This document shows positions 1-5,897 of a stretch of DNA of 7,192 nucleotides, in pieces. The notes beneath the pieces are model-generated. The model was not told the DNA's origin, did not search any database, and worked only from the letters and a program-made list of their open reading frames with translations. The stretch is from NCBI GenBank assembly GCA_900767005.1, contig CAAFXL010000220.1, positions 1-7,192 on the forward strand. Direction: 5' to 3'. How positions within the stretch are numbered: the first letter of the stretch is position 1; each line of letters begins with the position of its first letter. The translations under genes were made by a program, and so were the position numbers. The stretch is from an uncultured Ruminobacter sp. (GTDB lineage: Bacteria > Pseudomonadota > Gammaproteobacteria > Enterobacterales > Succinivibrionaceae).

Positions 1-19
1 ACGTGTGCTCTTCCGATCT
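1..19. other. Illumina adapter remnant at contig end
   Basis: These 19 bases are identical to the 3' end of the TruSeq-type read-2 adapter, ending in the familiar GCTCTTCCGATCT. The reading frame of rplD runs cleanly up to base 20 and then loses all similarity to L4, so the junction between genome and adapter is at 19/20. This is library sequence, not genome, and the contig really starts at base 20. Confidence 0.97.
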
Positions 20-210
20 GTACCCTTCTGACGGAATGGCTTCTTACCGCCACCAGAAACTTCAGAACGAGTCTTTTGAGCCTTTGAACCCTGACGAGCA
101 GCGCTCATGTAAGCAACAACAACCTGATGAACTAATGCTTCATTATATTCGCGACCGAAGGTTGCTTCAGAAACTTGTAGTGGGCTTTGGCCTACCATCT
201 GTAATTCCAT
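20..210 (-). CDS. rplD: 50S ribosomal protein L4, N-terminal part only
   Basis: L4 is an early-assembling large-subunit protein that lines the peptide exit tunnel. In E. coli it also represses its own S10 operon. The minus strand translates to 63 codons starting MELQMVGQSP and containing FGREYNEALVHQVVVAY (residues 19-34 region) and GGGKKPFRQKG at the end. This follows E. coli L4 residue by residue, including the start of the basic extended loop. The ATG at 210 fits the family start. A good SD (GAGGGG, 217-222) lies directly after the rplC stop, leaving a 12-base gap and suggesting translational coupling. An ATG four codons later is less likely because its SD spacing would be too long. The remaining roughly two thirds of the gene is missing because the contig ends in adapter at base 19. 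It is incomplete, not a pseudogene. Confidence 0.96.
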
Positions 211-222
211 GATAATCCCCTC

Positions 223-861
223 TTACGCTTTTACACTTGGTTTAACAACAACGTCACCGTTAATAGCACCAGGAACAGCACCCTTAACTAGAATAACATT
301 GCGTTCTACATCAACACGTACAACATCAAGACACTGTACAGTTACTTTTTCATTACCTAAGTGACCGCACATTAGCTTACCCTTGAATACTCTACCTGGA
401 GTTTGGTTTTGACCAATTGAACCAGGAACACGGTGAGAACGTGAGTTACCGTGAGTCATGTCTTGAGTACGGAAGTTCCAACGCTTAACAGTACCAGCGA
501 AACCTTTACCTTTAGAGGTACCAGTTACGTCTACTACCTTAACATCGTTGAATACATCAACTTTAACTTCTGAACCTACTGAGTAGTTAGAGATTTCTTC
601 GTCTGATAGACGGAATTCCCATAAACCACGACCAGCAGCTACACCAGCTTTAGCAAAGTGACCAGCTTCAGGCTTATTGATACGGTTAGCCTTCTGTGAA
701 CCAGTAGTTACCTGAATTGCACAATAGCCATCTGTATCTTTAGTCTTAACTTGAGTTACACGATTTGCTTCAACTTCTATAACAGTCACAGGAATTGACT
801 TACCATCTTGAGTGAAGATGCGAGTCATACCTAGCTTGCGACCAATTACACCAATTGACAT
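223..861 (-). CDS. rplC: 50S ribosomal protein L3
   Basis: L3 is an early-assembling 23S rRNA-binding protein with a globular domain on the subunit surface and an extended loop reaching towards the peptidyl transferase centre. The 212 residues compare with 209 in E. coli and align along the full length. The start is MSIGVIGRKLGMTRIF, the middle has VDVTGTSKGKGFAGTVKRW (about 111-127), and the loop tip reads GSIGQNQTPG (147-156). The second glutamine of that tip, Gln153 here, corresponds to E. coli Gln150, the residue methylated by PrmB. The only length differences are one extra N-terminal residue and a small insertion around residues 86-95. It starts 14 bases after rpsJ with the SD AGAGGT at 870-875. 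The stop TAA abuts the rplD SD. It is the second gene of the S10 operon. I see no irregularity. Confidence 0.98.
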   Translation of the reverse strand: MSIGVIGRKLGMTRIFTQDGKSIPVTVIEVEANRVTQVKTKDTDGYCAIQVTTGSQKANRINKPEAGHFAKAGVAAGRGLWEFRLSDEEISNYSVGSEVKVDVFNDVKVVDVTGTSKGKGFAGTVKRWNFRTQDMTHGNSRSHRVPGSIGQNQTPGRVFKGKLMCGHLGNEKVTVQCLDVVRVDVERNVILVKGAVPGAINGDVVVKPSVKA

Positions 862-875
862 TGTTTACTACCTCT

Positions 876-1187
876 TTAATCCAAGCTGATCTGAACATCA
901 ACACCAGCTGCTAGATCAAGACGCATTAAAGCATCAACTGTCTTGTCAGTGTGTTCTACGATATCCACAAGACGCTTGTGGGTACGAATTTCATACTGAT
1001 CACGCGCATCTTTATTTACGTGTGGAGAAATCAGTACAGTAAAACGCTCTTTGCGAGTAGGAAGTGGAATAGGACCACGAACCTGTGCACCAGTGCGTTT
1101 AGCAGTTTCTACAATTTCCGCTGTAGACTGATCAATTAAACGATGATCAAAAGCCTTTAAGCGAATACGAATTCTTTGGTTCTGCAT
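876..1187 (-). CDS. rpsJ: 30S ribosomal protein S10 (NusE)
   Basis: S10 is a small-subunit head protein. Through the same surface used for assembly it also acts as NusE, binding NusB in antitermination complexes and NusG in transcription-translation coupling. The 103 residues equal the E. coli length and differ from it at only about five positions by my recollection (for example Ser21, Lys71, His79, Asp103). The signature RTGAQVRGPIPLPTRKE spans about residues 31-47, and the flexible ribosome-inserted loop around residues 46-67 is intact. The ATG at 1187 has an SD, GGAG at 1198-1201, ten bases upstream. The gene opens the S10 operon behind its own promoter and a structured leader. A shorter plus-strand frame over the same bases is only its antisense shadow. 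Confidence 0.98.
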   Translation of the reverse strand: MQNQRIRIRLKAFDHRLIDQSTAEIVETAKRTGAQVRGPIPLPTRKERFTVLISPHVNKDARDQYEIRTHKRLVDIVEHTDKTVDALMRLDLAAGVDVQISLD

Positions 1188-1347
1188 TTTACCAGAGCTC
1201 CAAATGGGAAAAGAACAAAAGACAAAATCCGCCTACTTATGCTTTTTCCTTATAAAAAGGAATTTTCATAAGAGGAGATTGTCCAACAAATCCCTACATA
1301 TCGCAGGGGGTTAACTACCGAAAAATTTTCGGGAACTCATATCGAGT
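1188..1347 (-). promoter_or_regulatory. S10 operon leader RNA, candidate L4 target
   Basis: From the predicted start point near 1347 to the rpsJ ATG is about 160 bases, close to the 172-base E. coli S10 leader. The transcript can fold into consecutive hairpins: ACTC/GAGT at 1335-1347; CCGAAAA/TTTTCGG at 1318-1332; a six-pair stem with one G-U pair and a GATAT loop at 1292-1308; and a long two-part stem at 1232-1275 (CTTATG/CATAAG outside, TTCCTT/AAGGAA inside, with a 4+4 internal loop and a bulged base). The start-codon hairpin at 1175-1204 is the fifth. In enteric relatives L4 binds this leader to provoke transcription termination and block translation. The hairpins are seen, but L4 binding here is inferred. 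No other open reading frame is present in this stretch. Confidence 0.65.
1198..1201 (-). promoter_or_regulatory. rpsJ Shine-Dalgarno inside a start-codon hairpin
   Basis: GGAG lies ten bases before the rpsJ ATG. It sits within a predicted RNA stem in which TTTGG (1200-1204) pairs with CCAAA (1175-1179) and CTG (1193-1195) with CAG (1182-1184), placing the ATG in the apical loop. The two G residues at 1200-1201 are paired in this fold. The pairing is read directly from the sequence. A role in translational control, like the last hairpin of the E. coli S10 leader, is inferred. Confidence 0.6.
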
Positions 1348-1353
1348 GAGCAT

Positions 1354-1381
1354 ATTATATACAAAAATTTGATTAATGCAA
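1354..1381 (-). promoter_or_regulatory. Sigma-70 promoter of the S10 operon
   Basis: On the minus strand TTGCAT (-35, 1376-1381) and a perfect TATAAT (-10, 1354-1359) are separated by 16 bases. Initiation is expected at about A1347. The site sits between the argH terminator and the structured rpsJ leader, exactly where the operon needs a promoter. The stretch upstream of the -35 is A/T-rich, but it is occupied by the terminator T-tract. Confidence 0.8.
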
Positions 1382-1391
1382 CATTTTTAAT

Positions 1392-1420
1392 AAAAAAAGC
1401 CTAGAAAAAATTTCTAGGCT
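1392..1420 (-). terminator. Intrinsic terminator after argH
   Basis: A perfect ten-base inverted repeat, AGCCTAGAAA (1398-1407) and TTTCTAGGCT (1411-1420) with a three-base centre, is followed in the minus direction by seven T residues (1392-1398). It begins 35 bases after the argH stop. The plus-strand side has only a broken T-rich tail, so the terminator acts mainly on the arginine transcript. It insulates the S10 promoter, which begins 11 bases further on. Confidence 0.9.
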
Positions 1421-1455
1421 TAGTTTTATTATTTCTGTTTAGTAAATATGTTTAA

Positions 1456-2838
1456 TTATGCACGATTTTCTAGATAGTTTTCCATAAATGAAATTGCTTC
1501 TTTAATTCTGTCTAAGCTTACCCCACCAAGAGCTGAACGCTTAGCTAAGATTGATTCAATGGTTAGAATTGGATAAACATCATCTGAAATCTTTTCATTA
1601 AATGTCTTAAATTCACCAATTGATAATTCTTCTAAAGCTTTACCTTCTTTAATTGCATAAACTACGCATTCACCAACGATATGGTGAGCTTCTCTAAATG
1701 GAATACCCTTACTTACTAAGTAGTCAGCTAGTTCCGTTGCATTTGAGTAGCCACCCTTAGCTGCTTGTAGTACTCTTTCTTTACGAATCTTAATTCCTTC
1801 AAATACTAGTGCTGCCATTTCTAAAGAATCATGCCAAGTATCAAGAGCATCAAATAGGCCTTCTTTATCTTCTTGCATATCCTTATTGTAAGCAAGAGGT
1901 AGAGCTTTTAAAGTTACTAGCATTCCAGTTAAGCTACCAATTACTCTACCGCTCTTACCACGAATTAATTCAAGAGCATCAGGATTTTTCTTTTGTGGCA
2001 TTAAAGATGAACCAGAGGTTACTTTATCAGATAATTCAATAAAGGCTGCTTCACCACTATTATAAATGATTAAGTCTTCAGCCATTCTTGATAAGTGCAT
2101 CATTGAAATACTAGCACAGCTCATTAGTTCTACTACATGGTCTCTATCTGAAACTGAATCTAAGCTATTACGAGTTGCTCTTGAAAATCCTAAGTCTTTT
2201 GCTAATGCTTCTCTATCAATTGGGTAAGCGGTTCCTGCAAGAGCTGCACTTCCTAATGGACAAGTATCAAGTAAATTTAGAGCATTAGATAATCTTAAAT
2301 AATCTCTATCAAGCATTTCAACATAAGCCATCACCCAGTGACCAAAAGTTACTGGCTGAGCTCTTTGTAAATGGGTATAACCAGGAATTACAGTATCAAA
2401 ATTTTCCTTAGCAACCTTAACTAATTTCTTTTCAAGTGAAGTAATAGATTGCTTTAAAATCTTAACCTGAGCTTTACACCATAATTTTAAATCGGTAGCT
2501 ACTTGGTCATTACGGCTTCTACCAGTATGAAGCTTCTTACCTAGATCACCCACCTTTTCAATTAACTTACTTTCTACATAAGAATGGATATCTTCAAAAC
2601 CTGCAACTTTAATTGAATGAATATCCTTTAAAGCTTCTTCATGTAATTCATTTAAAGCTTTAATTAAACTATTTAATTCATCAGGTGTAATAATACCAAC
2701 ACTTGCAATCGCCTTAGCCCAACCTATTGAACCTTCGATATCTTCAAGAGCTAAACGATAATCAAATACTAATGAATCATTAAAATCTTTAAATCTTTGA
2801 TCTGCTTCTTCTGTAAAACGACCACCCCAAAGTGCCAT
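1456..2838 (-). CDS. argH: Argininosuccinate lyase
   Basis: ArgH splits argininosuccinate into arginine and fumarate, the last step of arginine synthesis, as a cytosolic homotetramer of the fumarase/aspartase superfamily. With the start chosen here it has 460 residues (E. coli 457) and begins MALWGGRFTEEADQRFKDFN as the family does. Three active-site regions are visible: HTGRSRNDQ (104-112), GYTHLQRAQP (153-162) with the conserved His156, and the superfamily signature SGSSLMPQKKNP (275-286) with the catalytic serine loop. An in-frame ATG 18 bases upstream (2856) would add six residues, but its first bases are the SD of the true start, so I rejected it. The gene is separated from argG by a terminator and has its own candidate promoter. 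It is followed by a strong terminator. The C-terminal GGVSLDRI region is intact. Confidence 0.97.
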   Translation of the reverse strand: MALWGGRFTEEADQRFKDFNDSLVFDYRLALEDIEGSIGWAKAIASVGIITPDELNSLIKALNELHEEALKDIHSIKVAGFEDIHSYVESKLIEKVGDLGKKLHTGRSRNDQVATDLKLWCKAQVKILKQSITSLEKKLVKVAKENFDTVIPGYTHLQRAQPVTFGHWVMAYVEMLDRDYLRLSNALNLLDTCPLGSAALAGTAYPIDREALAKDLGFSRATRNSLDSVSDRDHVVELMSCASISMMHLSRMAEDLIIYNSGEAAFIELSDKVTSGSSLMPQKKNPDALELIRGKSGRVIGSLTGMLVTLKALPLAYNKDMQEDKEGLFDALDTWHDSLEMAALVFEGIKIRKERVLQAAKGGYSNATELADYLVSKGIPFREAHHIVGECVVYAIKEGKALEELSIGEFKTFNEKISDDVYPILTIESILAKRSALGGVSLDRIKEAISFMENYLENRA

Positions 2839-2841
2839 ATT

Positions 2842-2850
2842 CTCACCTCT
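2842..2850 (-). promoter_or_regulatory. argH Shine-Dalgarno that sets the start
   Basis: AGAGGTGAG is a near-perfect anti-SD match with its AGAGG core seven bases before the ATG at 2838. It lies inside the coding extension that the upstream ATG at 2856 would require, and that upstream ATG has no SD of its own. This makes 2838 the start, in agreement with the family N-terminus MALWGGRF. Confidence 0.9.
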
Positions 2851-2867
2851 TATCAAAATTTTTTCTA

Positions 2868-2896
2868 ATTATACCTATTTTTTTCTAATTTGTAAT
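2868..2896 (-). promoter_or_regulatory. Candidate internal promoter for argH
   Basis: A perfect TATAAT (2868-2873) has ATTACA (2891-2896) 17 bases upstream, matching four of six -35 positions. Initiation near 2861 would give a leader of about 23 bases carrying the argH SD. The -35 overlaps the end of the T-tract region of the argG terminator. A 12-base direct repeat, AATTAGAAAAAA, brackets the -10 at 2859-2870 and 2879-2890, exactly 20 bases apart. In such AT-rich DNA a TATAAT can occur by chance, but the position after a terminator supports it. Confidence 0.6.
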
Positions 2897-2927
2897 AAAA
2901 AACCCTAGAGCTTTAAACTCTAGGGTT
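2897..2927 (-). terminator. Intrinsic terminator between argG and argH
   Basis: A perfect ten-base inverted repeat, AACCCTAGAG (2901-2910) and CTCTAGGGTT (2918-2927) around a seven-base loop, ends in the minus direction with six T residues (2897-2902). It starts 20 bases after the argG stop. The plus direction lacks a continuous T-run (TTAATTAAAAA), so it terminates the argC-argB-argF-argG transcript before argH. Confidence 0.85.
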
Positions 2928-2947
2928 AATTAAAAATTAACTAATAA

Positions 2948-4165
2948 TTAGCTATTTTTCTTATTATGAGCATTGATTGCACGAATTCTTGCAGGTAGAG
3001 AGTATAGTCTAATGAAACCATCAGCATCCTTCTGGTTATAAACTTCATCTTCACCAAATGTACAGAAATCAACGTTGAATAAGCTGTTTGGAGACTTCTT
3101 CTGAATAGCAGTTACACTACCCTTGTAAAGCTTTAATACAACTTCACCATCTAAAGTTTCAGCAATCTGATTAGCACTTGCTAAAATTGCATCACATAGT
3201 GGAGTGAACCAACGACCATCGTAAACTAGGTGACTAAATTCTTGACCTAGTTTTTCACGCCATGCTCTTACGCTCTTATCTAGAACTAATTCTTCAACTG
3301 CACGTAAAGCTGCCATCATTACGGTTCCGCCTGGGGTTTCATAGCAACCACGAGACTTCATACCAACTAGACGGTTTTCAGTGATATCAACACGACCTAC
3401 ACCATGCTTAGCAGCGATATCATTTAAAGTAGCTAAACACTGGTAAGCTGATAATCTCTTACCATTAACTGCAACGATTTCACCCTTTTCGATAGTTACG
3501 CTAACTTCTTCTGGAGTGTTTGGAGCATCTTCTGGCTTAACAGTCCAAGTCCAAACTGCGTCAGTTGCCTTGTTCCAAGTATCTTCTAATTCACCACCTT
3601 CAGTAGAAATATGCCATGCATTAGCATCACGGCTATAAATCTTCTTTAAAGTAGCCTTACAAGGAATATGACGTTCACTTAAGTAATTTAATAATTCTTC
3701 ACGAGAACGCATCTTCCAAATACGCCATGGAGCGATAACCTGTAGCTGTGGAGCAAGAGCAGCAACTGCACTTTCAAAACGAACCTGGTCATTACCCTTA
3801 CCAGTACAACCGTGAGCAATTGCATCAGCACCTTCTGCTAAAGCACATTCAACTAGAGCCTTTGCAATTACAGGTCTTGCCATTGAAGTACCTAATAAAT
3901 AAGTACCTTCATAAATTGCACCAGTCTTAAGAGTTGGATAAACGTAATCCTTAACAAATTCTTCACGTAAATCCTTAACAATACACTTTGAAGCACCTGA
4001 CTGCTTAGCCTTTTCTTCAACGCCATCTAAATCATCAGCTTCCTGACCTACGTTAGCTACGAAACATACAACTTCACAGTTTTCGTAGTTTTCCTTTAAC
4101 CAAGGCACAATTGCTGAAGTATCAAGACCACCAGAATAAGCTAGAACTACTTTTTTAATTGCCAT
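2948..4165 (-). CDS. argG: Argininosuccinate synthase
   Basis: ArgG joins citrulline and aspartate using ATP, releasing AMP and pyrophosphate, to give argininosuccinate. It is a cytosolic tetramer. The 405 residues place it in the short type of about 400 residues, not the 447-residue E. coli type. The N-terminal PP-loop AYSGGLDTSA (9-18) binds ATP. HGCTGKGNDQVRFE (118-131), YSRDANAWHISTEG (177-190) and KSRGCYETPGG (270-280) are the conserved synthase blocks that hold nucleotide, aspartate and citrulline. The start ATG at 4165 gives the standard MAIKKVVLAYSGG. Its SD, AGGAG, is 12 bases away and lies inside the end of argF, nine bases separating argF stop and argG start. This suggests coupled translation. 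It is the last gene before the terminator at 2897-2927. Confidence 0.98.
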   Translation of the reverse strand: MAIKKVVLAYSGGLDTSAIVPWLKENYENCEVVCFVANVGQEADDLDGVEEKAKQSGASKCIVKDLREEFVKDYVYPTLKTGAIYEGTYLLGTSMARPVIAKALVECALAEGADAIAHGCTGKGNDQVRFESAVAALAPQLQVIAPWRIWKMRSREELLNYLSERHIPCKATLKKIYSRDANAWHISTEGGELEDTWNKATDAVWTWTVKPEDAPNTPEEVSVTIEKGEIVAVNGKRLSAYQCLATLNDIAAKHGVGRVDITENRLVGMKSRGCYETPGGTVMMAALRAVEELVLDKSVRAWREKLGQEFSHLVYDGRWFTPLCDAILASANQIAETLDGEVVLKLYKGSVTAIQKKSPNSLFNVDFCTFGEDEVYNQKDADGFIRLYSLPARIRAINAHNKKNS

Positions 4166-4174
4166 TTTAAATTT

Positions 4175-5086
4175 TTACTCCTGATTTAATAATGTGCTTA
4201 GAACTGCCATTTGAGCATGCATACGATTTTCTGCTTCATCATACACTAAAGACCATGGACCGTCCATAACCTCTGAGGTAATTTCATATTCTCTATGAGC
4301 TGGCTGACAATGTAAAACATGTCTAATACCAGTTTCATCAAGTAACTGTTTGTTAATCTGATAAGGCATGTATTTAGCCTTAACTGAGTCAAGAGGAGTA
4401 TTATCACCCATTGATACCCAAGTATCAGTATAAGCAATATCAAAACCCTTAACATCAGCTACATTATCAGTAACCTTTAACTTTGCACCAGTCTTTTTAG
4501 CAACTTCTAAAGCTGCTTCAAAAATCTGAACATCGGGACCTGCTCCCTTTGGGCAAACGCAAGTAACATCAGTCCCAAACTTTGCACCAGCGATTAATAA
4601 TGAATTAGTTACATTATTACCATCACCAAAATATGCTAGTTTAACTTTAGTTAGATCATCATAATTTTCTCTAATAGTCTGAAAATCTGCTAAAGCTTGA
4701 CATGGATGGTATAAATCACATAAAGCATTGATTACAGGAACTGAACCATACTTTTCTAAATCTTTTAAAGTATTGTGTGAAAATACACGAGCTACAATAC
4801 CATCGCACCAACGTGAAAGATTACGAGCATAATCCTTTACAGTTTCACGCTTACCGATAGCACCATTTTGCTGATCCATGTAAACTGCATGACCACCAAG
4901 ACGATACATACCAACCTCAAAGGTAACACGGGTACGTAATGATGGTTTTTCAAATAGTGTTACCACACTCTTACCAGCTAAATTTGTTCTATATTTTGCA
5001 GGATTTTCCTTCATATCCTTTGCAAGCTCTAAAATTCCCATCAATTCATCTGATGAAAATTCTAAAGAAGTTAACATATGACGCAT
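4175..5086 (-). CDS. argF: Ornithine carbamoyltransferase with altered HCLP motif
   Basis: ArgF transfers the carbamoyl group of carbamoyl phosphate to ornithine, giving citrulline and phosphate, as a cytosolic trimer. The 303 residues match the compact type of Shewanella-like bacteria; E. coli has 334. The carbamoyl phosphate site reads KPSLRTR (47-53) and HPCQ (127-130). The inter-domain GDGNNVTNS (154-162) and the ornithine SMG loop DTWVSMGD (221-228) are canonical. ENRMHAQ (286-292) supplies the conserved C-terminal arginine. The usual HCLP motif is HCQP here (259-262), encoded by an unambiguous CAG. The intact SMG loop argues for ornithine rather than N-acetyl- or N-succinylornithine as substrate. 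The SD AGGAG (5092-5096) selects the ATG at 5086 over one three codons on. It starts 17 bases after argB. Confidence 0.95.
   Translation of the reverse strand: MRHMLTSLEFSSDELMGILELAKDMKENPAKYRTNLAGKSVVTLFEKPSLRTRVTFEVGMYRLGGHAVYMDQQNGAIGKRETVKDYARNLSRWCDGIVARVFSHNTLKDLEKYGSVPVINALCDLYHPCQALADFQTIRENYDDLTKVKLAYFGDGNNVTNSLLIAGAKFGTDVTCVCPKGAGPDVQIFEAALEVAKKTGAKLKVTDNVADVKGFDIAYTDTWVSMGDNTPLDSVKAKYMPYQINKQLLDETGIRHVLHCQPAHREYEITSEVMDGPWSLVYDEAENRMHAQMAVLSTLLNQE
4178..4182 (-). promoter_or_regulatory. argG Shine-Dalgarno within the argF 3' end
   Basis: AGGAG is formed by the last two sense codons of argF (CAG GAG), immediately before its TAA. The spacing to the argG ATG is 12 bases, longer than the usual five to nine, and the spacer is pure A/T. 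Ribosomes finishing argF would pass over this SD, which favours re-initiation on argG. There is no better SD nearer the start. Confidence 0.75.
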
Positions 5087-5103
5087 ATCTACTCCTAAAA
5101 ATC

Positions 5104-5883
5104 TTAAGGCATTACCTTAGTACCAATAGCTTCGCCATTAAGTAATGCACTTATTTTATCACTATAACGCCAGCTTGCCACACTTAGAGGTTTATTTAAA
5201 GCCTTAGCTGCCTTTAATGCAGCCTTAACCTTAACCTCCATACCGCCAGTAATAGTTCCATCCTTAATTAAATTTTGAGCTTTTTCTTCAGTCATTTCTT
5301 CGATAAGCTTTCCATCTTTATCTAAGATACCATCAACATCAGAAAGTAATGCTAAATCTGCCTTTAAGGAAATTGCTAATGCAACTGCCGCTTGATCGGC
5401 ATTTACATTCATAAGCTTTCCGTCATCAGTAAAGCCAATAGAACTAATAGTTGGCATATAACCATTTTCAAGTAGAACCTCTAATAACTTAGGGTCACCA
5501 ATGGTAGCAGCACCAACTGCACCTAATTCTTCATTTAACTGTGTAACTTCGGTGATATTAGCATCACTTAAACATAAACCTACGGCATTAACGTTCATTG
5601 AACGAGCTTTTGCAAGCATAAGTTTATTAGCAGTTCCTGCTAATGCACCTGTAATATATGGAATCTGAGAAAATGGTGTTACACGTAAACCATTTTTCTT
5701 TTCAGATTTCATGTTTAACCCCTTTAATAGATCATCAACTAAGCAACCACCACCGTGAACAAGCACGATTGGGCGATTTCCCCTAGCCAAATAATCTTTT
5801 AAGCCTTGATATAGAGCGGTTAGAGCACTGTCATTTTCAATTAATGCACCACCTAATTTAATTACTAAAACATCCTTTAGCAT
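5104..5883 (-). CDS. argB: Acetylglutamate kinase
   Basis: ArgB phosphorylates the side-chain carboxylate of N-acetylglutamate, the second step of arginine synthesis, in the cytosol. It is an amino-acid kinase fold protein of 259 residues, matching the 258-residue E. coli dimeric type. Residues follow that enzyme: IKLGG (8-12) with Lys9, the glycine-rich VHGGG (42-46), NGLRVTP (64-70) in the substrate region, ITGALAGTANK (77-87), NVNADQAA (159-166) with Asp163, and VKVKAAL (217-223) with Lys218. Lys9, Asp163 and Lys218 correspond to the catalytic Lys8, Asp162 and Lys217. It lacks the extra N-terminal helix of arginine-inhibited hexameric kinases, so direct feedback by arginine is unlikely. 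The SD AAGGAT (5889-5894) precedes the ATG by about six bases. It starts 14 bases after argC. Confidence 0.97.
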   Translation of the reverse strand: MLKDVLVIKLGGALIENDSALTALYQGLKDYLARGNRPIVLVHGGGCLVDDLLKGLNMKSEKKNGLRVTPFSQIPYITGALAGTANKLMLAKARSMNVNAVGLCLSDANITEVTQLNEELGAVGAATIGDPKLLEVLLENGYMPTISSIGFTDDGKLMNVNADQAAVALAISLKADLALLSDVDGILDKDGKLIEEMTEEKAQNLIKDGTITGGMEVKVKAALKAAKALNKPLSVASWRYSDKISALLNGEAIGTKVMP

Positions 5884-5897
5884 AATTAATCCTTAGC

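Noticed and set aside
3..212. Plus-strand open frame of 69 codons beginning in the adapter
   Set aside because: It is antisense to rplD, its first codons are adapter sequence, and it matches no family I know.
951..1139. Plus-strand frame opposite rpsJ
   Set aside because: It lies wholly inside the highly conserved S10 gene and has no SD or family resemblance; it is an antisense shadow.
1809..2042. Plus-strand frame opposite argH
   Set aside because: It shows the leucine- and glutamine-rich composition typical of antisense frames and no initiation signal.
2839..2856. Six-residue N-terminal extension of ArgH from the ATG at 2856
   Set aside because: The extension consists of the SD of the downstream ATG, has no SD itself, and family members start at MALWGGRF.
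3748..3930. Plus-strand frame opposite argG
   Set aside because: It is a Gln/Leu/His-rich antisense artefact inside a conserved gene.
4246..4455. Second minus-strand frame inside argF, leucine-isoleucine rich and membrane-like
   Set aside because: It is a +1 shadow of argF, whose own frame is fully conserved. The hydrophobic look comes from AT-rich codons read out of frame.
4175..5086. ArgF as an N-acetyl- or N-succinylornithine carbamoyltransferase
   Set aside because: The PSLRTR and HCQP variants raised the idea. The canonical DTWVSMGD ornithine loop, the 303-residue length and the argCBFGH context favour ordinary ornithine carbamoyltransferase.
4939..5145. Plus-strand frame across the argB-argF junction
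   Set aside because: It is antisense to both genes, with no SD and no recognisable family.
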